A stretch of 40,846 bases of DNA. It comes from an uncultured Lachnospiraceae bacterium. Lineage in GTDB: Bacteria; Bacillota; Clostridia; Lachnospirales; Lachnospiraceae. The position numbers were made by a program, and so were the translations under genes. The stretch lies in assembly GCA_910587935.1 (NCBI GenBank), contig CAJUNP010000028.1:1-40846 (forward strand), given 5' to 3'. Positions 7,577 to 16,242 of the stretch are shown piece after piece. The notes beneath the pieces were generated by a model, which saw only the letters and a list, made by a program, of their open reading frames with translations, did not search any database and was not told the DNA's origin. How positions within the stretch are numbered: the first letter of the stretch is position 1; each line of letters opens with the position of its first letter.

Positions 7577-9592
7577 CTACTTTTTATAGTTTCCTTCTGC
7601 GGCCTGAAACTTCCCATACAATGCCGACTGATTGTTTAATTTCCTGACAATATTGGTGCGCCTGGATACAAAATCATCCAGTTTTTTCATATATTCGTCG
7701 GAACTGATGGTTCCGTCGGCCACCATGGTAAGTCCCTTTTCCCAGCTTGCCGTAAGCGCCGGATCAAGAAGCGGCCGGATGGAATTATCCACCACATCAT
7801 AAATCATTTCTCCCATCAGCGTGGGCGTCAGGATCTGGGTTTTCTTATTCAGATTCAGGTATTCTATATTGACCAGCTTTTTTAAAATTTCCGCACGGGT
7901 CGCAGAGGTCCCGATTCCGCTTCCTTTTATCTGGGCTCTAAGCTCCTCGTCTTCAATCAACTGGCCGGCGTTTTCCATGGCCAGAATCATGGTTCCGGAA
8001 TTATACCGCTTTGGCGGGGATGTCTCGCCTTCTTTAATGGTTATGCTGTCCGTCTCCAGAGTCATTCCTTTTTTCAGTTCCCGTACCATTTTAATCAATT
8101 CCGTATCACAGCCGGTCTCTTCCCCGCCGTCCTGTTCGTTTCCTTCTTTTTTTGTCTCCGGATTTTTCCTGGCAAAAGAAAACGCAGCAACCTCCAGATA
8201 CCCTACTTCACTAAGAAGCTTGAAATTTGAAAAAAACTTCTCTCCCTTTAAAGTGGTCGTCAAAGATACTTTCTGGTAAACTGCCGACGGATAAAAAATA
8301 CTTAAAAACCGTCGGCAGATAATTTCATACACCTTTGCCGGAGTTTCCTTCAGACTGCTTACCGCCTGCATCCCCTGCCCCGTAGGGATAATCGCATAGT
8401 GATCCGTAATCTGTTTATCGTTTACATACCTTGTTTTTGCCAGACCGGAATAAGACTTCTCTTCCAGAATATGCCTGGCAAACCCGGAAACATGACGATC
8501 ATTCTGCAAACCCTGAATATTTTTATGTATTTCCTTTGCTACCGCCGTGGACAGAACCCTTGCGTCCGTTCTCGGATACGTTACCAGTTTTTTCTCATAC
8601 AGCTCCTGTACCACCGCCAGAGTCTGATCGGGACTGATCTTAAAATACTTGGAACAGTCGTTTTGCAGCTCGGCCAGATTATATAACAGCGGCGGTTTTT
8701 TCGTTTCCTTTTTTCTCTCTATACTCTCCACCACCGGAAGTTCTGTCGGCGGTTCCTGCAAAAAAGCCGTCAGTTTTTCGGCCTCTTCTTTTTCCTTAAA
8801 CCCGTTTTCTTTATACAGCAGGGGGGATTCAAAATATTTCGACCCCGCTGCGGCGCGCCATTCTCCCTCAAAATTCTTTCCGTTCAGCAGCAGATTTTGT
8901 ACGACCCGGTAAAAAGGCGTTTTCACGAAAGAACGGATCTCCCGCTCTCTATTGACAACCATTCCCAGAACGCAGGTCATAACGCGTCCTACGGAAACAA
9001 CCGCGCGGTCTCTTTTCAGATAATTTTTAATGGTATATCCGTATTTCAAAGTAAGAGCGCGGGAAAAATTAATTCCCATCAGATAATCTTCTTTCGCTCT
9101 TAAATACGCGGAATCACTGAGGGCATCGTATTCCGATAAGTCTTTTGCTTCCCGGATTCCCCTAAGAATCTCATCCTCCGTCTGCGAATCGATCCAGACA
9201 CGTTTCCGTTCTTTTCCATGAACGCCCGCCATCTGTTCCACCAGGCGGTAAATGTATTCCCCCTCGCGTCCGGAGTCCGTACAAACATAAATACAGGTTA
9301 CATCCTCCCTGTTTAAAAGTCCGCTGACAATCTGAAACTGTTTCCTGACGTCCTCGATCACTTCGTACTTAAATTCGGCGGGAATAAAGGGAATCGTATC
9401 AAAAGACCAACGTCTATACTTCTCGTCATAAACCTCCGGATAACTCATCGTCACCAGATGTCCGACACACCAGGTTATAATTACTTTTTCCGACTCCATA
9501 TAACCGTCTCTGCTATTTGCATTTACTTTTAACGCTTTGCCAAACTCCCTTGCCACGCTTGGCTTTTCCGCTATAAATAAACTTTTACCCAT
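7577..9592 (-). CDS. topB: DNA topoisomerase III (type IA)
   Basis: This 671-residue type IA topoisomerase relaxes or decatenates DNA through a transient 5'-phosphotyrosine link. The Toprim domain starts with SLFIAEKPSVAREFGKAL and carries TDSGREGEYI at 105-114, the Gram-positive TopB form of the acidic motif. The active-site tyrosine is Tyr339 in KLVTYPRTDARVL. The later motif GIGTSATRAEILKKL is also typical. No zinc-finger tail is visible, as expected for TopB. It is four bases downstream of the broken ATPase gene and 15 bases upstream of the beta-helix gene. Confidence 0.93.
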   Translation of the reverse strand: MGKSLFIAEKPSVAREFGKALKVNANSRDGYMESEKVIITWCVGHLVTMSYPEVYDEKYRRWSFDTIPFIPAEFKYEVIEDVRKQFQIVSGLLNREDVTCIYVCTDSGREGEYIYRLVEQMAGVHGKERKRVWIDSQTEDEILRGIREAKDLSEYDALSDSAYLRAKEDYLMGINFSRALTLKYGYTIKNYLKRDRAVVSVGRVMTCVLGMVVNREREIRSFVKTPFYRVVQNLLLNGKNFEGEWRAAAGSKYFESPLLYKENGFKEKEEAEKLTAFLQEPPTELPVVESIERKKETKKPPLLYNLAELQNDCSKYFKISPDQTLAVVQELYEKKLVTYPRTDARVLSTAVAKEIHKNIQGLQNDRHVSGFARHILEEKSYSGLAKTRYVNDKQITDHYAIIPTGQGMQAVSSLKETPAKVYEIICRRFLSIFYPSAVYQKVSLTTTLKGEKFFSNFKLLSEVGYLEVAAFSFARKNPETKKEGNEQDGGEETGCDTELIKMVRELKKGMTLETDSITIKEGETSPPKRYNSGTMILAMENAGQLIEDEELRAQIKGSGIGTSATRAEILKKLVNIEYLNLNKKTQILTPTLMGEMIYDVVDNSIRPLLDPALTASWEKGLTMVADGTISSDEYMKKLDDFVSRRTNIVRKLNNQSALYGKFQAAEGNYKK

Positions 9593-9596
9593 AAAT

Positions 9597-10127
9597 TCAG
9601 ACTTCTCCTTCTGCCTTGCCCAAAGCGACCAGTTTCAGCCTTTCATCTTCTTGCGCCAGTTCGGACAGACCTGCGTCAAAACCGCCCGCCGAATATAAAA
9701 TGACCGCGTCCGGAGTCAGTTTCGCCTTTTTAGCCAGAAACAAAATCCATTCATATGTTTCCGTCTGCAAAACCGGCTCCTTATAATTACAGAAAGCAAT
9801 CAGGGTGTGCCCTGCATCGTCCTGCGCAACAATATCGATATTTCCGATTTTACCGGCCCATTCGCCTGTTTTTGTAAAATAAAAAGGCAGTAATCTTTTA
9901 TTGTTTTGAATCTCCAGCCGTTCCCGGCACATTGCGCGCATGGAAAACTCCGCCAGAGAGTTCAGTTCCTCTTCCACAAACCGTTCATAATATTTTTCAG
10001 CGGACAACAGCTTCCGGCTGCTTAAAAAGGGATACATACACCGAAAATAGAAAAGAACCAGCGGATTCGTAAACGCCCTTCTGTGTATTGGCCTTCCCAT
10101 CCGTATCACAGGAAAAAACCTTTTCAA
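9597..10127 (-). CDS. ATPase of the archaeal-AAA/DUF234 type, C-terminal fragment (frameshifted gene)
   Basis: This frame holds the C-terminal DUF234-like half of the ATPase whose N-terminal half ends at 9997. From about 10076 it reads TNPLVLFYFRCMYPFLS, which is what should follow KGVY in the upstream frame, and then a nuclease-like domain (EWAGKIGNIDIVAQDDAGHTLIAFCNYKEP) resembling the D-x(n)-E-x-K core of DUF234. The first 17 or so residues of this frame overlap the true N-terminal frame and are probably not translated. Either the gene is a recent pseudogene, or there is a sequence error or rare frameshifting at about 10066-10078. Confidence 0.6.
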   Translation of the reverse strand: MKRFFPVIRMGRPIHRRAFTNPLVLFYFRCMYPFLSSRKLLSAEKYYERFVEEELNSLAEFSMRAMCRERLEIQNNKRLLPFYFTKTGEWAGKIGNIDIVAQDDAGHTLIAFCNYKEPVLQTETYEWILFLAKKAKLTPDAVILYSAGGFDAGLSELAQEDERLKLVALGKAEGEV

Positions 10128-10965
10128 CCAGTTCCCGTTCCATTAGATTCTTCAGATAGACGCTGATTTTGGCCCTGCCGAATCCGGTATGACGATGCAG
10201 ATCGTTCAGCTTTTGCATCCCCGACGCCAGGGAAGTCAAAAGCGTGTAATATACGCCCGCCTCACGCAGTTCGTCCCGCACATAGCAAACCGCTTCTCTC
10301 TGTATATAGCTTCCTTCCTCCAATATATACCGGATTATGTTTTCTTTTGGCGAAACAGACTTGTCAAACCGCTTCCACAGTCCCGGAAACCCTCCTAAAA
10401 TCCCATAGACCTCCAGGCACTGCCGTAAGGAATATCCCGAAAAATACTTTTGCAGTTCCACAAATCTCAACTCTTTTACTTTTAAGAAGCCGGATATGGA
10501 TAAAGCTGCTTCTCCAATCCGGCTTACCATATTATTTTCAACAAAGCTGACGGAGGAACTGCCAAGAATCAGAAAAAGTTCCTGCACCTTCCCCTGATAT
10601 TTCAAAAAATCCGCCAGTTCTTTCATAAACGCGGGATCGCTTTTTACCGCGTTTTGGAACTCGTCCACAACGACGACAGTTTTCTCTCCGGCAGATTTGG
10701 AAATTTGCGAAAAAAGCTCCGTATAGGAGGGAAAATCTCCTGTTGTAACATGCTGCAGTTCACATTCCGCCGCCCACAAAAATCTTTGTTCCTTTCCGGA
10801 ACAGGATCGGGCGCACAAAAACACCAGCTTCTTATCTTTGGCAAATTCTTTCAGCAAACCGGTTTTTCCCACGTTCCTTAGTCCGTAAACCACAAGCATC
10901 CGGGCGCCCGGCTTTGCATACTGCTCTTCCAGATACTTCAGTTGTGCAGTTCTTTCCAGAAGCAT
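9997..10965 (-). CDS. ATPase of the archaeal-AAA/DUF234 type, N-terminal fragment (frameshifted gene)
   Basis: The first 295 or so residues form a P-loop ATPase with Walker A in YGLRNVGKTGLLKEF, Walker B VVVDEFQNA and sensor-like LILGSSSVSFVEN. A winged-helix-like region follows (LHRHTGFGRAKISVYLKNLMERELVEKVF). After KGVY the frame breaks and runs 27 out-of-frame residues to a stop. The rest of the protein continues in another frame (9597-10127). Intact family members have about 450-480 residues, matching the sum. These ATPases are widespread in gut Firmicutes and archaea, are often mobile, and their role is unclear. The gene starts 13 bases after the GGDEF/EAL gene. Confidence 0.7.
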   Translation of the reverse strand: MLLERTAQLKYLEEQYAKPGARMLVVYGLRNVGKTGLLKEFAKDKKLVFLCARSCSGKEQRFLWAAECELQHVTTGDFPSYTELFSQISKSAGEKTVVVVDEFQNAVKSDPAFMKELADFLKYQGKVQELFLILGSSSVSFVENNMVSRIGEAALSISGFLKVKELRFVELQKYFSGYSLRQCLEVYGILGGFPGLWKRFDKSVSPKENIIRYILEEGSYIQREAVCYVRDELREAGVYYTLLTSLASGMQKLNDLHRHTGFGRAKISVYLKNLMERELVEKVFSCDTDGKANTQKGVYESAGSFLFSVYVSLFKQPEAVVR

Positions 10966-10978
10966 GTTATTCTCCCGC

Positions 10979-12700
10979 TTATAATAAATGTATCAGCAAT
11001 TCCTCAATGCCTTCCGCCGGCATGGGATGTCCCAACAGATATCCCTGAATCACATCGCAGCCGATATTTTTCAGGTAGTCGTACTGTTCCTGATTTTCCA
11101 CGCCTTCCGCAACGGTTTCAAATCCCAGCTTGCCGACCATTGAAATCATGGATTCCGTAATAATTCTGCTGGAATCGTCCTCCACTACGGAATCAATGAA
11201 GGATTTGTCTATTTTAAGAGTATCGATCGGAAGTCCCTTCAGATAAGCCAGGGAAGAAAACCCTGTTCCGAAATCATCTAATGACACGCGGATTCCATAC
11301 TCCTGCAAAAGATGCAGCTTATCCTTTACCTCCGAAAGATCGTCAATCAATACGCTTTCGGTAATTTCCAGTTCAATCTCTCCCGGACTGATTCCATACT
11401 TATTGAGAATACCCAGAATCTGGTTCACAAAATCTTCCCGTTTATACTGAATCGCAGAAATGTTAATGGAAAGAATCAGCGGGTAACCATATTTGCGTTT
11501 CCATTCCGCAAAGATCCGGACGCTTTCTTCAATTACCCAGTTCCCAATAGGTACGATTGTTCCGTTCTTTTCCGCAATCGGAATAAACACAACCGGACTG
11601 ATCATTTTACCCGATTCATCCCGCCAGCGGATTAAAGCCTCTACCCCCCGCAGTCTTCTGGTATCCGCATAATACTGGGGTTGAAAATGAAGAACAAAGT
11701 TTTCGTTATAAACCGCGTCTTTCAGTTTGTTTTCAATGGCTACGCTTTGCAGGAATTCATTCAGAATCGGCGCATTAAAATATTTAATCATGTCCTTTCC
11801 CGAATTTTTAGCCTTAAACATAACGATTTCCGCACAGTTAATCAGTTCCAGCGCGTTCTGTGCCGCCTCCGGATATTCGGCGACGCCGATGCTGACCGTA
11901 ACCTTTAACTCCTGTCCGCTGCTTAAGCGAAATCCCTCTTTCACACGTTTCCGAATCACCTGATGGATATGTTCCACGCTTCTGTCTCCGCAGGGATCAT
12001 AAATGGCAATACAGTAAATATCGCTGTTCATATGGCAGATGCTTATCTGCTCGTCGCGAAACGTACCCAAAAACTGTCCCACCTGCTGAACCAGTTCATC
12101 TCCGATCAGAATACCCAGACTGTCGTTGATTTTACGGAAATCGTCCAGATCCAGAAACATCACGCTGACAATTGCTTTTTCCTCTTTGGCGCGTCTGACG
12201 AAATCCCCCAGAATACGCACAAAATAGTTCCGGTTATATAGACCGGTAAGAGAATCGTAATACGCCATGTAGGTAAGCTCTTCATTCTGAACCTTAAACT
12301 TCGTCACATCCTTAATCCGGATAATTTTATCGGTAGGAGCTCCGTTTTCGTCGTAGCAGACATCTGTCTCAAATTCCAGCCACGTTTTGCTGTCTTTCAG
12401 GCGGCACTGAATACTGTCGCTTAACAGCTTCTGCTTTTCTATATAAAGAGTGTCCCGAAGAGGCAGAACATACTTATCGTCTACAATATCGTAAAACTTT
12501 ACAACATCCTTGCCGTCCCTTATGTGAAAATCAAAAAGCCTGTCCCATACGCCCAGTGTACGGACCTGGCCGGTCCGGAAGGAATAATATAGGAAAGCGT
12601 TGTTGGACGTATCGCAAATCAGTCTGTACATCCGTTCGGCATCGCTTAATTTCTGATTCATTGCTTTCAACAGATCGATCTGATAACGCATCTCTTCCAT
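10979..12700 (-). CDS. cyclic-di-GMP phosphodiesterase: PAS-like, degenerate GGDEF, intact EAL
   Basis: This 573-residue cytosolic protein has a PAS-like sensory region (about 15-135), a GGDEF domain (about 145-310) and an EAL domain (about 320-570). The GGDEF domain keeps DSLTGLYNRNYF and FLDLDDFRKINDS, but its active-site loop reads HMNSDIYC (223-230), so it should not make c-di-GMP and may only bind nucleotide. The EAL domain keeps the catalytic set: VEALIRW (Glu354), SINIS, LEITESV, DDFGTGFSS, LKIDKSF, AEGVEN and IQGYLLGHPM. It should therefore hydrolyse c-di-GMP to pGpG. No membrane segment is visible. It lies 46 bases after asd. Confidence 0.88.
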   Translation of the reverse strand: MEEMRYQIDLLKAMNQKLSDAERMYRLICDTSNNAFLYYSFRTGQVRTLGVWDRLFDFHIRDGKDVVKFYDIVDDKYVLPLRDTLYIEKQKLLSDSIQCRLKDSKTWLEFETDVCYDENGAPTDKIIRIKDVTKFKVQNEELTYMAYYDSLTGLYNRNYFVRILGDFVRRAKEEKAIVSVMFLDLDDFRKINDSLGILIGDELVQQVGQFLGTFRDEQISICHMNSDIYCIAIYDPCGDRSVEHIHQVIRKRVKEGFRLSSGQELKVTVSIGVAEYPEAAQNALELINCAEIVMFKAKNSGKDMIKYFNAPILNEFLQSVAIENKLKDAVYNENFVLHFQPQYYADTRRLRGVEALIRWRDESGKMISPVVFIPIAEKNGTIVPIGNWVIEESVRIFAEWKRKYGYPLILSINISAIQYKREDFVNQILGILNKYGISPGEIELEITESVLIDDLSEVKDKLHLLQEYGIRVSLDDFGTGFSSLAYLKGLPIDTLKIDKSFIDSVVEDDSSRIITESMISMVGKLGFETVAEGVENQEQYDYLKNIGCDVIQGYLLGHPMPAEGIEELLIHLL

Positions 12701-12746
12701 ACCGCGCTCTCCTTTCCGTTTGTCTTGTCATAGATGTCCGTTAAAA

Positions 12747-13832
12747 TCATTTCTTTGCAATATATCCCTGTGCTTTCAAAAGTTCCGCGCATAATACGGC
12801 TCCACCGGCCGCTCCGCGGACGGTATTATGGGACAGCCCCACAAACTTCCAGTCGTATACCGTATCCTCACGCAGTCTTCCGACGCTGATTCCCATTCCG
12901 TTTTCGTAATCCACATCCATGGATACCTGGGGTCTGGCATCCTCCTCGAGATATTGTATAAACTGCCTCGGCGCGCTGGGAAGCTGCAAATCCTGGGGTT
13001 CCCCCTTAAAAGCCCGCAGCCTCTCTATCAGTTCCTCTTTGGCAGGTTTCTTTCTGAACTTTACAAATACGGCCGCCGTATGTCCGTTTAATACGGGAAC
13101 ACGGATACACTGACAGGTGATAACGGGGGAAACTGCCGGCACGATTACACCGTCTTCAATTTTTCCCCAGATTCTTAAGGGCTCCTTTTCGCTTTTTTCT
13201 TCTTCGCCGCCGATATAGGGAATAATATTACCCACCATTTCCGGCCAGTCCTTAAAGGTTTTTCCGGCGCCGGAAATTGCCTGGTATGTGGTTGCGACAA
13301 CCTCGTATGGCTCAAATTCTTTCCACGCAGTAAGCACCGGCGCGTAACTTTGAATGGAACAGTTCGGTTTCACCGCAACGAAGCCTCTTTTTGTTCCCAG
13401 ACGTTTTTTCTGGAATTCGATCACTTTCATATGCTCCGGATTGATCTCCGGAATGACCATGGGCACGTCCGGCGTCCACCTGTGCGCGCTGTTATTGGAA
13501 ACTACCGGCGTCTCCGCTTTTGCGTAAGCTTCCTCAATGCTTCGGATTTCGTCTTTTGTCATATCCACGGCGCTGAAAACAAAATCAACCTCCGCAGATA
13601 CCTTTTCCACTTCGTTCACGTTCATAACGCGGATGGCTTTCACTTTTTCAGGCATGGGCGTATCCATTTTCCAACGGTCTCCCACCGCCTCTTCATAAGT
13701 CTTTCCCGCAGAACGGGGACTTGCCGCAATCGTCGTCACCTCAAACCACGGATGGTTTTCCAGCAGCGCGATGAAACGCTGTCCTACCATACCCGTACCG
13801 CCCAGAATTCCTACTCGTAATTTATCGCTCAT
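12747..13832 (-). CDS. asd: aspartate-semialdehyde dehydrogenase
   Basis: This 361-residue enzyme reduces aspartyl phosphate to aspartate semialdehyde with NADPH, the branch point to lysine/diaminopimelate, threonine and methionine. The N-terminal Rossmann motif GILGGTGMVGQRF spans 8-20. The catalytic cysteine is Cys158 in KPNCSIQSY, and SNNSAHRW (112-119) and GAGKTFKDWP contribute to the active site. Length and motifs match the archaeal/fungal-like class of Asd. The start is three bases after the argH stop, so the two biosynthetic genes are co-transcribed. Confidence 0.95.
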   Translation of the reverse strand: MSDKLRVGILGGTGMVGQRFIALLENHPWFEVTTIAASPRSAGKTYEEAVGDRWKMDTPMPEKVKAIRVMNVNEVEKVSAEVDFVFSAVDMTKDEIRSIEEAYAKAETPVVSNNSAHRWTPDVPMVIPEINPEHMKVIEFQKKRLGTKRGFVAVKPNCSIQSYAPVLTAWKEFEPYEVVATTYQAISGAGKTFKDWPEMVGNIIPYIGGEEEKSEKEPLRIWGKIEDGVIVPAVSPVITCQCIRVPVLNGHTAAVFVKFRKKPAKEELIERLRAFKGEPQDLQLPSAPRQFIQYLEEDARPQVSMDVDYENGMGISVGRLREDTVYDWKFVGLSHNTVRGAAGGAVLCAELLKAQGYIAKK

Positions 13833-13835
13833 TTT

Positions 13836-15221
13836 TTAGTCCTCCCTGTTTTTTAAATACTCTTTTTCCATTGCAATAACCTGCTTCATGGCGTCTCTTC
13901 CCGGCGCGCCGACGGTGAGACGTTTCTCCACGCAGGTTTTAAGGCTTACCGCGTCATAAATATCCGGTTCAAATTTGTCGCTGACAGCCTGTAATTCCTC
14001 CAAAGACAAAGCGTCTATCGACGTGTTTTTATCGATACAATACAAAACCAGCCGCCCGATAATACTGTGCGCGTCCCGAAAAGGCACTCCTTTTAAAACC
14101 AGATAGTCCGCGGCGTCCGTCGCGTTGGTAAACCCGTTCATCGCGCTTTTTGCCATATTTTCTGTTTGAAACTTCATGGTGGAAATCATACCTGTAAAAA
14201 GAAACAGACAATCCTTAACCGTATCCATGGCGTCAAAAGCAAGCTCTTTATCCTCCTGCATATCTTTATTGTATGCGAGAGGAATTCCCTTCATGGTCGT
14301 AAGAAGGGAGATCAGCGCGCCGTATACGCGGCCTGTCTTGCCCCGTACCAGTTCCGCAATATCCGGATTCTTTTTCTGGGGCATAATACTGCTTCCCGTG
14401 GAATAAGCGTCATCCAGCTCCACAAATCTGTATTCGTTGGAATTCCAGATAATAATTTCCTCGCTGAAACGGCTTAAATGCATCATGATTGTAGAAAGCG
14501 ACGATAAAAATTCAATCAGGTAATCCCTGTCCGATACGGCGTCCATACTGTTCAGCGCAGGTCCTTCAAAGCCAAGCAGCGAAGCCGTATAGGCACGATC
14601 CAGAGGATAGGTGGTGCCGGCTAAAGCCCCGGCCCCCAAAGGACAGTAATTCATGCGCACATAAATATCATGAAGCCTCAGACGGTCTCTTTTAAACATC
14701 TCAAAATACGCGCCCAGATGATGCGCTGCGGTAGTGGGCTGTGCTTTCTGCAAATGTGTAAATCCCGGCATATACGTATCCAGATGTTCTTCCATCATGG
14801 AAAGCAGAACTTCCATGAGTTCCTTTAAAAGTCCGTCAACGGTAAGAACCTCCTGCCGCACATACAGGCGCATATCCAAAGCCACCTGATCGTTCCGGCT
14901 TCTGCCGGTATGCATCTTCTTGCCTGCATCTCCAATTCTGCGGATCAGAGCGGCCTCCACAAAACTGTGAATATCCTCGTACTCTCCGGTGATAGCAAGC
15001 GTTCCTTTCTCCACCTCCTCGCGGATCTCCGTCAGCCCCCTGACAATATCGTCCTTCTCTTCTTTTGTTATAATGCCCTGCTTTTCCAGCATAACCACAT
15101 GGGCTATACTGCCCTCTATGTCCTGCTCAAATAACCTTTTATCAAAGCGGATGGACGCGTTAAATTCAAAAACTCTCCGGTCCGTCTCTTTCGTGAAACG
15201 GCCGCCCCAAAGCTGTGCCAT
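13836..15221 (-). CDS. argH: argininosuccinate lyase
   Basis: This enzyme splits argininosuccinate into arginine and fumarate, the last step of arginine synthesis. It is a fumarase/aspartase superfamily protein with the start motif MAQLWGGRF, HTGRSRNDQVALDMRLY, GFTHLQKAQPTTAAHH and the superfamily signature GSSIMPQKKNPD. I place the start at the ATG at 15221 (461 residues) because GGAGG lies seven bases upstream and the protein then begins as family members do; the open frame extends 20 codons further. No argG is in the window. It heads a cluster with asd and probably the c-di-GMP gene. Confidence 0.95.
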   Translation of the reverse strand: MAQLWGGRFTKETDRRVFEFNASIRFDKRLFEQDIEGSIAHVVMLEKQGIITKEEKDDIVRGLTEIREEVEKGTLAITGEYEDIHSFVEAALIRRIGDAGKKMHTGRSRNDQVALDMRLYVRQEVLTVDGLLKELMEVLLSMMEEHLDTYMPGFTHLQKAQPTTAAHHLGAYFEMFKRDRLRLHDIYVRMNYCPLGAGALAGTTYPLDRAYTASLLGFEGPALNSMDAVSDRDYLIEFLSSLSTIMMHLSRFSEEIIIWNSNEYRFVELDDAYSTGSSIMPQKKNPDIAELVRGKTGRVYGALISLLTTMKGIPLAYNKDMQEDKELAFDAMDTVKDCLFLFTGMISTMKFQTENMAKSAMNGFTNATDAADYLVLKGVPFRDAHSIIGRLVLYCIDKNTSIDALSLEELQAVSDKFEPDIYDAVSLKTCVEKRLTVGAPGRDAMKQVIAMEKEYLKNRED

Positions 15222-15252
15222 AGACAACCTCCATATATAAAATCTAAATTTG

Positions 15253-15281
15253 ATAGTAACACAAAAAGTACTTTGTTGCAA
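15253..15281 (-). promoter_or_regulatory. promoter of argH
   Basis: On the minus strand TTGCAA (15276-15281) and TACTAT (15253-15258) are 17 bases apart, each matching four of six consensus positions. The spacer holds the perfect palindrome AAAGTACTTT (15265-15274), a possible operator. The distance to the argH ATG is about 32 bases. Confidence 0.6.
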
Positions 15282-15397
15282 TAAAGTATTGAAAATGCTT
15301 GCAAATTTGCCGCTAAAAACCTCCGTTTTTAGTTTTTTCTACAAAATATTTCCCTTTTCAGGAACAATCGCCTTTTTCACGCATACTATATGATAAG

Positions 15398-15420
15398 CGC
15401 AGGGAAAACTCACCCCTGCG
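15398..15420 (+). promoter_or_regulatory. leader hairpin before the NitT/TauT-type ABC genes
   Basis: CGCAGGG (15398-15404) pairs with CCCTGCG (15414-15420) across a nine-base loop. A smaller repeat (AAGC..GCTT, 15429-15439) follows just before the AAGGAGA ribosome-binding site at 15444-15450. A TATGAT box at 15389-15394 could be the -10, but no good -35 is visible. I recognise no riboswitch class. Confidence 0.35.
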
Positions 15421-15456
15421 GCATTGACAAGCGACGCTTGCTTAAGGAGACATTCC

Positions 15457-16242
15457 ATGCAACAACCCTTTATTCATGTCAAAAACATCTCTTACACGTA
15501 TCCGGGCATTGAGGGAGAAGTGGAGGCTATCCGAGACGTATCCTTTCAGGTATACAACGGTGAATTTCTTGCCATTGTCGGTCCCAGCGGCTGCGGAAAA
15601 TCTACGCTCCTGTCGATTATTGCCAGACTGCTGGAGCCAAGCGGCGGAACGATTTCATTCCAAAATCCTGACGGCTCTTTACACTATCCGCGAATCGGTT
15701 ATATGCTGCAGCATGACTATCTGTTTGAATGGCGCAGTATTTACCGGAACGTTATCCTCGGACCCGAAATCCGGAAAAATTTCACACCGGATACAAAAGA
15801 ACATATTGACCGTCTGTTAAAGGATTACGGACTTTATCCTTTCCGGGACAAAAAACCCAGCGAGCTCTCCGGCGGCATGCGGCAGCGGGCCGCGTTGATC
15901 CGTACCCTTGCCATAAACCCGGAACTTCTTTTACTGGATGAACCTTTCAGTGCGCTGGATTATCAAACCAGACTTTCCGTATCCGACGATATCTGCAAGA
16001 TCATCCGCTCTACCGGAAAAACGGCAATTTTAATTACACATGATCTTTCGGAGGCAATCAGCATGGCCGACCGGATCCTGGTCCTGACAAACCGGCCGTC
16101 CACAATTCAGGCTGAAATTCCGATCCACCTGACATTAACGGACAATTCCACCCTTGCAGCAAGAGGGGCGCCCGAATTTTCCGCTTATTTTAATCAGTTA
16201 TGGGAGGAGCTTTATCATGAAAGAAAAGAAACCGCGGGGTGA
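15457..16242 (+). CDS. NitT/TauT-type ABC transporter ATP-binding protein
   Basis: This 261-residue ABC ATPase is of the SsuB/TauB/ThiZ group, with Walker A VGPSGCGKST, Q-loop YMLQHDYLFEWRS, signature LSGGMRQRAALIR, Walker B LLLLDEPFSALD and switch His in LITHDLSEA. I chose the ATG at 15457 because AAGGAGA lies six bases upstream; the open frame extends 11 codons further. It overlaps the permease gene by 26 bases. Members of this group import small organics such as sulfonates, pyrimidine precursors of thiamine, or nitrogen compounds. The substrate cannot be named because the binding protein is missing. Confidence 0.88.
   Translation: MQQPFIHVKNISYTYPGIEGEVEAIRDVSFQVYNGEFLAIVGPSGCGKSTLLSIIARLLEPSGGTISFQNPDGSLHYPRIGYMLQHDYLFEWRSIYRNVILGPEIRKNFTPDTKEHIDRLLKDYGLYPFRDKKPSELSGGMRQRAALIRTLAINPELLLLDEPFSALDYQTRLSVSDDICKIIRSTGKTAILITHDLSEAISMADRILVLTNRPSTIQAEIPIHLTLTDNSTLAARGAPEFSAYFNQLWEELYHERKETAG

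Noticed and set aside
7577..9592. Toprim motif reads TDSGREGE instead of DxD as in E. coli topoisomerase III
   Set aside because: Gram-positive TopB proteins, such as that of B. subtilis with TDAGREGE, share the glycine, so this is normal for the group.
15313..15338. CTAAAAAC-CTCC-GTTTTTAG hairpin followed by six T on the plus strand
   Set aside because: It would terminate plus-strand transcripts, but no plus-strand gene or convincing promoter precedes it, and the stem is AT-rich; not enough to call a terminator or attenuator.
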